Notes under the pieces: model-generated
Databases searched by the model: none
The model's input: only the letters and a program-made list of their open reading frames with translations
What the model was told of the DNA's origin: nothing
Part shown: positions 8,105 through 14,373 of the stretch, one piece after another
How the letters are laid out: every line of letters begins with the position of its first letter
Numbering within the stretch: position 1 is the first letter of the stretch
Program-made: the position numbers and the translations under genes
Assembly (NCBI RefSeq): GCF_001050235.1
Contig: NZ_DF967972.1
Location: 62,001 to 126,000, forward strand
Source of the DNA: Longilinea arvoryzae
GTDB taxonomy: Bacteria; Chloroflexota; Anaerolineae; Anaerolineales; Anaerolineaceae
Length of the DNA: 64,000 nucleotides
Reading direction: 5' to 3'

Positions 8105-9238
8105 TCAGGGTTGCTTATGCATCACGGCTCGTTTTTCTTCCAGGGATGCCATTAATTGGTCAAAGGCAGAAATAAATTTTTCGACGCCTTGATCCTCCAA
8201 CTGCTGTGTGACCGCGTCCAGGTCAATGCCGACCTGCGCAAGGTCTTTCAGGTTTTGACCCGCATCCGCCACATTCAGGTCAAGGGTCTGTTCGGGATGC
8301 CCGTGATCACGATAGGCGGTGATGGTTTCAATGGGCAGGGTGTTGATTGTGTCCGGGCCGATGAGCGCTTCCACATACTTCGTGTCGCTGTAGGCGGGGT
8401 TCTTGGTGCTGGTGCTGGCCCATAACAACCGCTGCGGCCGCGCGCCCAGTTTCTCAAGGCTTTTGAAACGCGCGCTGCTGAAAAGATCCTTGTAGATCTC
8501 GTAGGCAATTTTTGCGCTGGCAATGGCTGCCTGTCCGTGCAGGCGTGCGGCGATGATGGCTCGCGGGCCGCCGGCGGATATTTCCTTTTCGAATTGGGGT
8601 TCAACCAGGACATCGATCCGGCTGAGGAAAAAACTCGCGACGGACGCGGCCTGCCTGAGCGGTTTTCCCCGGGCGGCCAGCGTTTCCAGGCCGCCGAGAT
8701 AGGCATCGACCACTTCCCGGTAACGCGGCAGGCCGAAGAGCAGGGTGATATTGATGTTGACCCCCTCACCGATCAGGTGTTGGATGGCCGGAATGCCCTG
8801 CGGCGTGGCCGGTACTTTGATCATCACATTCGGACGATTCACCGTGGACCACAAGTGGCTGGCTTCTGCGATTGTTCCGGCCGTATCATGTGCCAGGCGA
8901 GGGGATACCTCCAGACTAACGAATCCATCCCCGCTGCCGGTGCGGTCGTACGTCGGGCGCAAGAGGTCGGCGACGTTTTGGATATCTTCCACAGTAAGGT
9001 ACTGGTAAATCTCAGCGGCGGTCATCGCTTTGATCGAAAATGCACGGATGGCCTCATCGTAATCATGGCTTTGCGCGATCGCCTTTTCGAAGATGGAAGG
9101 ATTGGATGTCACCCCACTCACGCCATCATCCTCGATCAGCTTTCGAAGCTCACCGGAGGTGACCATCCCGCGGCTAATATAATCCATCCAGATGCTTTGC
9201 CCAAATGCTTCCAGGGTTAAAAGTGGATTCTCTTTCAT
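8105..9238 (-). CDS. tal: Transaldolase
   Basis: A 377-residue enzyme moving a dihydroxyacetone unit between sugar phosphates in the non-oxidative pentose-phosphate pathway. The Schiff-base Lys141 lies in VMIKVPAT; DGVSGVTSNPSIFEKAI and WASTSTKNPAYSDTKY are family blocks. The length fits the longer mycobacterial/cyanobacterial type. ATG 9238 has GAGGT seven bases upstream; ATG 9262 and 9277 are in frame but have no SD. The AT-rich stretch 9276-9325 upstream probably carries the promoter. Confidence 0.94.
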   Translation of the reverse strand: MKENPLLTLEAFGQSIWMDYISRGMVTSGELRKLIEDDGVSGVTSNPSIFEKAIAQSHDYDEAIRAFSIKAMTAAEIYQYLTVEDIQNVADLLRPTYDRTGSGDGFVSLEVSPRLAHDTAGTIAEASHLWSTVNRPNVMIKVPATPQGIPAIQHLIGEGVNINITLLFGLPRYREVVDAYLGGLETLAARGKPLRQAASVASFFLSRIDVLVEPQFEKEISAGGPRAIIAARLHGQAAIASAKIAYEIYKDLFSSARFKSLEKLGARPQRLLWASTSTKNPAYSDTKYVEALIGPDTINTLPIETITAYRDHGHPEQTLDLNVADAGQNLKDLAQVGIDLDAVTQQLEDQGVEKFISAFDQLMASLEEKRAVMHKQP

Positions 9239-9498
9239 CGTTTGTACCTCGTATTGATTCATTATACGAACATACATTAATTTTAATGATATATTTTATG
9301 GATTATATCAAATATAAATTTTGTTCGAGGTCTCCCGGGCGCCGTCCAGGCACCGGACACGGTTTCACCGGGGCGCCTGGGTAATTGCGAATTTTATTGT
9401 TCTTCACGCGCAACCGTTTATCGCAGGCGGGGGTTATACTAACTGAAGTCGCGGCACAATTCTCGCCGGGCTATGCTTTGTTTCAGGAGGCACCCCCT

Positions 9499-10722
9499 TT
9501 GCCAGAAACTCGTGAGAAAGTGTACGCCTACCGCTGGGTCGTCCTGGCGGTGTTCGCCCTGGCCAACCTGGCCATCCAGGTCCTGTGGATTTGCTACGCC
9601 CCCATTTCGTCCATAGCGGTGGAATATTACGGCGTCAGCCAGCTCCAGGTCGGGATGCTGGCCATGGTCTTCATGATCGTTTACGTGCCCATCTCGATCC
9701 CGGTTTCCTGGCTGATCGATACGCTCGGTTACCGCAAAGCGGTCAGCATTGGCGTGGTGATGTTGGGCGTCTTCGGCCTGCTGCGGGCTTTTTTCGCCTC
9801 CAATTTCGGCCTGGTGATGGCCGCCACGGTCGGCCTCGGCCTGGCCCAGCCCTTCCTGCTGAACGCCGTCAGCACCGTCGCCGGGCGCTGGTTCCCCATT
9901 CAAGAGCGCGCCACGGCCTCCGGGCTGGCGTTGGTGGCCAGCTTCATCGGCATCGCCATCGGTCAGGTCACGTCGCCCATTTTGGCGCTGCGCTACGGCA
10001 TCCCCACCATGGCCATGATCTTCGGCATTCTGGCGGCCGTTTCGGCGGCATTGTTCCTGGTCTTCACCCGCGATGCGCCCCTCACCCCGCCCTGTCCGGC
10101 TGACCAGACGGAACGCGCCCTCGTGCTCGACGGCCTGAAATCCATGCTCAAGATGGAAGATATCTGGCTGCTGCTGTATGCTTTCCTGGTCGGGATGGGC
10201 ATCTTCAACGGCGTTTCCACCTGGATCGCCGCCATCACCGAGCCCAAAGGCTTTTCGCCCACCCAGGCCGGCGATCTGGGCGCGCTGCTCCTGATCGGCG
10301 GCATCGTGGGCGCCGTCATCATTCCCGCCCTGTCCGATCACCTGCGCCAGCGCAAACCCTTCCTGTTATTGGGCGTGGGCTTATCCATCCCCTGTTTGAT
10401 TGGCATCATCTATGCGCAACCCTATTGGTCAGTGGCCGTCTTCATGTTCCTGATGGGTTTCTTTCTAAACAGCCTGGCGCCGATCGGCTATCAATACGCC
10501 GCCGAAATCACCTTCCCCGCCCCGGAGGGCACCTCCAACGGCCTGTTGAACCTGGCCGGGCAGTGCTCGGTGGTTTTCATCTACGCCATGGAATTCATGA
10601 AAGGCCGGGACGGCTCGTTCACCATCTCGCTGTGGATGCTGTCGGGCCTGATGCTGGTCGGCTGTCTGCTGCTTCTGCGCATGCACGAATCAAAACTGAT
10701 CCGGCAGGCGGCTCAGGAGTAG
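9499..10722 (+). CDS. Major facilitator superfamily transporter (FLVCR-like)
   Basis: A 407-residue inner-membrane protein with about 12 helices. The start is TTG 9499, preceded by AGGAGG (9485-9490) with ideal spacing; the frame is open upstream to 9385 but that part shows no export or membrane features. The order of the first helices (YRWVVLAVFALANLAIQ, YYGVSQLQVGMLAMVFMIVY, PVSWLIDTLGYR) resembles the FLVCR group of heme/choline transporters; this resemblance is from memory and the substrate is unproven. A perfect palindrome follows. Confidence 0.82.
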   Translation: MPETREKVYAYRWVVLAVFALANLAIQVLWICYAPISSIAVEYYGVSQLQVGMLAMVFMIVYVPISIPVSWLIDTLGYRKAVSIGVVMLGVFGLLRAFFASNFGLVMAATVGLGLAQPFLLNAVSTVAGRWFPIQERATASGLALVASFIGIAIGQVTSPILALRYGIPTMAMIFGILAAVSAALFLVFTRDAPLTPPCPADQTERALVLDGLKSMLKMEDIWLLLYAFLVGMGIFNGVSTWIAAITEPKGFSPTQAGDLGALLLIGGIVGAVIIPALSDHLRQRKPFLLLGVGLSIPCLIGIIYAQPYWSVAVFMFLMGFFLNSLAPIGYQYAAEITFPAPEGTSNGLLNLAGQCSVVFIYAMEFMKGRDGSFTISLWMLSGLMLVGCLLLLRMHESKLIRQAAQE

Positions 10723-10742
10723 AAATGCGAAAAATGATGATC

Positions 10743-10780
10743 AAAACAGTGAGGCGGGCCGCGGCCCGCCTCACTGTTTT
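10743..10780. terminator. Perfect 38-nt palindrome, bidirectional terminator
   Basis: AAAACAGTGAGGCGGGCCG is followed at once by its exact reverse complement, ending in TTTT on both strands. It lies between the convergent MFS gene and the PadR-linked membrane gene, and can terminate both transcripts. Confidence 0.85.
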
Positions 10781-10801
10781 ATCGAAAAGAAATGGTTGAC
10801 C

Positions 10802-11383
10802 TCACAGCCGCGCCGCGATGGAAAACCCCAGGATCACCAGGCTGAGCAGTCCGCTCAGCAGCAGCATCTGCGCCGCAGGACGCGCCATCGGCAGCACCTG
10901 GATTTCCAGGCTGCTATTCGCGCGGTCAGCACGCACCTGTAATTGGGGGATCAGGAAGGCCAAAAAAGCAAGAAATGGCCCCATCACCATCAGCCCGTTG
11001 ACCAGAGACACAGCCGCCGTTTGGAAAAAGGCATGATCGAAAGCCATGCGGGTGGATTCGGATAACATCCAACCCAGCAATCCCATTCCGGTGTACATCA
11101 CGAAACCTGCGAACCATAGAAAAATCAGCAGGAAACCAAGCCCCTTACAAATGTTCGAGAGTCTCATCCGGTTCCTCACTTCCCCGATCTGTTCGAATAG
11201 GATTGACATCCATAGATCCCAAAAGGTCCCCAGCCAGAAGCCCGCTTTACCCACGGGTTGGTCGTGAAGACGGTCAGCGCAGGTTTGCAGGATTTCATCT
11301 GCGAAACGCGCCCGAAATTCGGGTGGATACAGGCGCATACACCCTTTCAGCAGGCCAAACCAGGGAGATTTTTCAGCCCTCAT
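10802..11383 (-). CDS. Membrane protein partner of a PadR regulator (permease-prefix-like N-terminus)
   Basis: A 193-residue protein. The N-terminus (LYPPEFRARFADEI) matches the short YPxxFRxRF prefix found ahead of membrane domains in PadR-linked genes. Three to four hydrophobic segments follow (about 82-105, 120-145, 170-190). It overlaps the PadR gene by 11 nt and must be co-regulated. No enzymatic motif was seen. A role in an envelope stress or drug response is only inferred from the PadR context. Confidence 0.75.
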   Translation of the reverse strand: MRAEKSPWFGLLKGCMRLYPPEFRARFADEILQTCADRLHDQPVGKAGFWLGTFWDLWMSILFEQIGEVRNRMRLSNICKGLGFLLIFLWFAGFVMYTGMGLLGWMLSESTRMAFDHAFFQTAAVSLVNGLMVMGPFLAFLAFLIPQLQVRADRANSSLEIQVLPMARPAAQMLLLSGLLSLVILGFSIAARL

Positions 11384-11729
11384 GGCGATTTCCGATCAGG
11401 TGCAGCGATTTGAGTTGTCCCGCCAGAAAGGCAATGCGATCCGCCTCGGCCTGCAGCGCCTTGCGCCCATGTTCGGTGATGTGGTAGTAGCGCCGTCGCT
11501 CGTCGTCCATGGCCGGGTCAGGGCGCTCGCCGGCTTCCTCGATCAATCCATCCGTCAACATTCGCTTGATGCTGCCGTACAATGTGCCCGCTCCCATACG
11601 CAGCCGCCCACCCGACTGCGCTTGCGCGGTCTGCATGATGCGATAACCGTGCTTGTCGCCGTCGCTCAAAGCCAGCAAAATGTGAAAAACAGCCGGGGTC
11701 AGAGGAATGAAGGTTGGTGTCGTTTTCAT
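11373..11729 (-). CDS. PadR family transcriptional repressor
   Basis: A 118-residue winged-helix protein with the PadR core: FHILLALSDGDKHGYRIM, then GAGTLYGSIKRMLTDGLIEE and RRRYYHITEHGRKAL, and a short C-terminal helix for dimerisation. No SD precedes ATG 11729; a perfect inverted repeat ends four bases upstream, flanking a TATAAT, so autorepression is likely. PadR proteins usually release DNA on binding aromatic or drug-like ligands. Confidence 0.9.
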   Translation of the reverse strand: MKTTPTFIPLTPAVFHILLALSDGDKHGYRIMQTAQAQSGGRLRMGAGTLYGSIKRMLTDGLIEEAGERPDPAMDDERRRYYHITEHGRKALQAEADRIAFLAGQLKSLHLIGNRHEG

Positions 11730-11732
11730 TTT

Positions 11733-11773
11733 TATATCCGTAAGAATTATATCTGTTACGGATATAATAGCAA
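11733..11773 (-). promoter_or_regulatory. PadR promoter with flanking operator half-sites
   Basis: TATATCCGTAA (11733-11743) and its exact reverse complement TTACGGATATA (11756-11766) are 12 bp apart. On the minus strand a -10 TATAAT (11751-11746) sits between the half-sites and TTGCTA (11773-11768) is a -35 with a 16-nt spacer. A dimer bound here would cover the promoter. Confidence 0.75.
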
Positions 11774-11825
11774 TATTTTATTAGCTTGTCAACTGGTAAT
11801 TCTGCGATCTTTAAATCGAAAAACC

Positions 11826-11855
11826 TTGCGCCGCAGACCCTGAATCGATTATCAT
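11826..11855 (+). promoter_or_regulatory. surE promoter, leaderless
   Basis: TTGCGC (11826-11831), 18-nt spacer, TATCAT (11850-11855), then six bases to ATG 11862. No SD is present. Confidence 0.55.
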
Positions 11856-11861
11856 CAATGC

Positions 11862-12680
11862 ATGACAAAACCCCGCAAGCAAATCCTCCTCACCAACGAC
11901 GACGGCATCCGTTCGCCCGGGTTGTGGGCCGCCGCCAAGGCGCTGGCTCCGCTCGGCTTTGTCACCATTGCCGCGCCGCGCGAGCAGTATTCCGGCGCCG
12001 GTCGCAGCCTGCCCGTCACCAGCGACGGACGCATTACCCGTCAGACGCTGCAGATCGGTTCGCAGCAATGGACCGCCTACGCCATCGGCGGCACGCCGGC
12101 GCAGAGCGTGCTGCATGCCGTCCTTGAAATCCTGCCTCAACCGCCCGATCTGGTGGTTTCGGGCATCAACTACGGCGAGAACGTCGGTTCGGGCATCACC
12201 GTCTCGGGCACGGTGGGCGCCGCCCTGGAAGGCGCCGATTTCGGCATCCCGGCCATCGCCGTCTCGCTGGAACTGCCCAGCATGGACTATACCGGCTATT
12301 CCGAAGCGATCGATTTCTCGGTGGCAGGCTATTTCTCGTACTATTTCGCCAAAATCCTGCTCGAACGGCCCATGCCGGAGGATGTGGATGTGCTCAAGAT
12401 CGACGTGCCCGCCAACGCGACGCCCCAAACGCCCTGGGAGCTGACCCGCATGGCCCACCATCACCGTTATTTCGAGCCCTTTGCCAACCGCAAGGGCGCG
12501 ATGGAGGACCCGGGCGTCATCGACGTGCGCATCGACGTTGAACCTGAGGACGTCCCGGATAATTCGGATATCTATAAACTGCGCTTCGAGCACAAGGTGG
12601 CCGTCACCCCGCTCAGCCTGGACATGACCTCGCGCGTGGACTTCAAGGACCTGCGTGGATTACTTGAAAAAGGAGAGTAA
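11862..12680 (+). CDS. surE: 5'/3'-nucleotidase SurE
   Basis: A 272-residue metal-dependent phosphatase acting on nucleoside monophosphates and related esters. The metal-binding TNDDG (11-15), the GAGRS loop and SGINYGENVGSG with the metal-ligand Asn are all present. It appears leaderless, with -10 TATCAT six bases before the ATG. The stop TAA is followed directly by a repeat element, then a strong terminator. Confidence 0.93.
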   Translation: MTKPRKQILLTNDDGIRSPGLWAAAKALAPLGFVTIAAPREQYSGAGRSLPVTSDGRITRQTLQIGSQQWTAYAIGGTPAQSVLHAVLEILPQPPDLVVSGINYGENVGSGITVSGTVGAALEGADFGIPAIAVSLELPSMDYTGYSEAIDFSVAGYFSYYFAKILLERPMPEDVDVLKIDVPANATPQTPWELTRMAHHHRYFEPFANRKGAMEDPGVIDVRIDVEPEDVPDNSDIYKLRFEHKVAVTPLSLDMTSRVDFKDLRGLLEKGE

Positions 12681-12868
12681 TCACCACGGAGACACGGAGA
12701 ACACGGAGAAGAAAGTTAATACAAAAAAAGGAGACGGAAAATTCCGTCTCCTTTTTTTGTATCAATGGTAACCGGTGTTTTTTAAATTCGGGTCGGATAT
12801 TTCTTCTCTTTCTTCTCTTTCTTCTCTATACTACTCTTTCTTCTCCGTGTCCTCTGTGATCTCTGTGG
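12681..12868. repeat. Composite inverted repeat (9-nt family) filling a convergent gap
   Basis: The left arm (12681-12715) carries the words CACGGAGA, CACGGAGA, ACACGGAGA starting at the surE stop. The right arm (12832-12868) is the diverged inverse, starting at the RIO-kinase stop. Both arms end in ACACGGAGAAGAAAG when read outward from their gene. A 9-nt period (GAGAAGAAA) continues at 12797-12845 on the minus strand. A perfect terminator lies between the arms. No ORF is present. Confidence 0.75.
12721..12760. terminator. Strong bidirectional terminator
   Basis: A 40-nt near-perfect palindrome: A-tract, GGAGACGGAA, AA, TTCCGTCTCC, T-tract. It has a seven-T run in each direction and serves surE and the RIO-kinase transcript. 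Confidence 0.93.
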
Positions 12869-13909
12869 CTATTCGTCTTCTCCCAGATCGTCTTCCCAGC
12901 CTTCGGGCGCGGTGGGCACCAGCAGTTTGCTCGATTCCCACAGTTCCGCGGCCAGTTGCTGCGGATCGCTGCGCATACCGTAGCGCGTGAAGTACTGGCA
13001 CAGGCGGGTCACGTCCCGCCGGAAGATATCGAAGCCATCGCGGTTGGTGAACGGATCGACGGCCTGCGGGAAGTCGATGATGCGGAACTCACCCTCCCAG
13101 TAGAGCACATTGTAGGCCGAAAGGTCGCCGTGGATGCGCCGCAGTTTCAACATGCGCGCGACGTTGTCCATCAACCTGTCGAAAACGCGCTGCGCCTCGC
13201 GCCGGTCGAGTGTGACTTCGTTGAGCGTTGGGGCGGGTGCGGTGGCCTCGCCCAGGTATTCCATCAGGATGGTATTGTCGCCGCAGGCCAGCGGGCGCGG
13301 CACATCCAGCCCGGCCTTGAAGAGGATCTCCAGAGTCTGGTATTCGTGCATCAGCCAGGAAAAGTGCGACAGACCCTTGCCGAAGTTCGTGCCGTTTTTG
13401 ACCGCGATCAACGACTTGGGGTCGTGGACTTCCTTGCCGTATTCGTCCAGCACCACCCGCCCGGCCCGATAGCGCGCGTCGTTGCGCAGATTGCGAAACA
13501 TGCGCGGGCGGTAGAGCTTGGCCGCTACCAACTCGTCGCCGCGCGGGCCGTGCGATGTGCAGCAGTAGACGTTGGCCTCCTTGCCGCCCTTGACCTTGGC
13601 GATCACATCACTGATCAGGCCGACGTCGTAGAACGCGCCCAGGTAATCGAGGATCCACTCGCGTTCGTGGAAAGAAGATTGGAAGGAGGGACGGAATACC
13701 TCGTCCGGGGCCACCAGCCCGCCGCCGCCGCGGTCGATCAATTCGTTGACGGCCACCTGGGCTTTCTTTTTGTTCGGCAGTGCGGTGCCCTGCACGTGCC
13801 GGCCGTGTTTCTTCAGGCGCGGGGCGGTTTCGTGATCGCGGCGGTCGCGTGGGTCTTGATAAATGCTCAATTCTTCATCCGTGAAGAATTTCGGGTTCAG
13901 CTTGGTCAT
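12869..13909 (-). CDS. RIO-family protein kinase
   Basis: A 346-residue RIO1-like kinase. Seen are the nucleotide-binding VKGGKEANVY loop, Lys131 in VAAKLYR, catalytic HGDLSAYNVL (Asp262, Asn267) and metal-binding IIDFPQAVD (Asp279). RIO kinases phosphorylate Ser or act as ATPases in ribosome maturation in archaea and eukaryotes; bacterial roles are poorly known. ATG 13909 is chosen; TTG 13939 is an alternative. A basic N-terminal segment (about 20-60) is present. Upstream lie a long hairpin, a terminator and a leader ORF, suggesting attenuation control. Confidence 0.88.
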   Translation of the reverse strand: MTKLNPKFFTDEELSIYQDPRDRRDHETAPRLKKHGRHVQGTALPNKKKAQVAVNELIDRGGGGLVAPDEVFRPSFQSSFHEREWILDYLGAFYDVGLISDVIAKVKGGKEANVYCCTSHGPRGDELVAAKLYRPRMFRNLRNDARYRAGRVVLDEYGKEVHDPKSLIAVKNGTNFGKGLSHFSWLMHEYQTLEILFKAGLDVPRPLACGDNTILMEYLGEATAPAPTLNEVTLDRREAQRVFDRLMDNVARMLKLRRIHGDLSAYNVLYWEGEFRIIDFPQAVDPFTNRDGFDIFRRDVTRLCQYFTRYGMRSDPQQLAAELWESSKLLVPTAPEGWEDDLGEDE

Positions 13910-14041
13910 AAGGAGTTTTCTTCTCCAATTTTCGAACAAGGGAAAGCAGTCTCGATAGGCCGTTCAACGGCCGGATTGGTCACATGCGTTTTGGACTGTC
14001 GATTCATGGTCGCCATGCGGTTCATGCACCGGTTAACGCCA

Positions 14042-14082
14042 GCGGCCCCGGTGAGACGGGGTCAGTCTGCTGCCGGGGCCGC
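14042..14082. other. 10-bp GC-rich hairpin in the RIO-kinase leader
   Basis: GCGGCCCCGG (14042-14051) pairs with CCGGGGCCGC (14073-14082), and an inner AGAC/GTCT stem extends it. It lies between the leader terminator and the RIO-kinase start on the same transcript. There is no T-run, so it is more likely an mRNA structure than a terminator. Confidence 0.6.
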
Positions 14083-14113
14083 CGCAACTCTCGCGAGGAG
14101 GGTTGGGACGAAA

Positions 14114-14142
14114 AACCGCAGGGCGTGAATGCTCCTGCGGTT
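14114..14142 (-). terminator. Intrinsic terminator / attenuator of the RIO-kinase leader
   Basis: On the minus strand AACCGCAGG (14142-14134), 11-nt loop, CCTGCGGTT (14122-14114), then TTT. The 5' arm can alternatively pair with CCTG (14179-14176) and CGGT (14173-14170) at the end of the leader ORF, giving 8 bp with a TA bulge. Confidence 0.8.
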
Positions 14143-14167
14143 ATATGCGTTAAGCGATTAGCCTAAC

Positions 14168-14239
14168 CTACCGTACAGGCGCACTCATGCGTGGCAGCAT
14201 TGTGCCTGAGAAATTGGATCTTGTGTTGTCCCGTTGCAT
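14168..14239 (-). CDS. 23-aa leader peptide upstream of the RIO kinase
   Basis: ATG 14239 has a strong AAGGAGG SD (14253-14247) with a 7-nt gap. The frame encodes a 23-residue hydrophilic peptide (MQRDNTRSNF...MSAPVR) ending in TAG. A clear promoter lies upstream and a terminator 25 nt downstream. The last codons CCT GTA CGG TAG are complementary to the terminator 5' arm. No conserved amino-acid run indicates which amino acid or drug would be sensed. Confidence 0.65.
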   Translation of the reverse strand: MQRDNTRSNFSGTMLPRMSAPVR

Positions 14240-14273
14240 GAGCACACCTCCTTTCTGTAGATCAGATATCAAA

Positions 14274-14302
14274 AGTCTAGCATATCCCCGAAAGCCCGTC
14301 AA
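14274..14302 (-). promoter_or_regulatory. Promoter of the RIO-kinase leader
   Basis: TTGACG (14302-14297), 17-nt spacer, TAGACT (14279-14274) on the minus strand. The same -10 hexamer TAGACT is used by the ABC-F leader promoter at 61820. Confidence 0.75.
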
Positions 14303-14373
14303 GGTACTTCCGGGCAGAAAATTTCAGGGCGCAGGATTCCGCACCCTGAAATTTTCGAATTGGCAGGGCAAGC

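Noticed and set aside
9385-9498. N-terminal extension of the MFS transporter
   Set aside because: The TTG at 9385 lacks an SD, whereas TTG 9499 has a perfect AGGAGG; the extension has no features.
12681-12868. CRISPR-like array
   Set aside because: Units are 7-9 nt words without constant spacer length, no 25-40 nt direct repeats, and no cas genes in the window.
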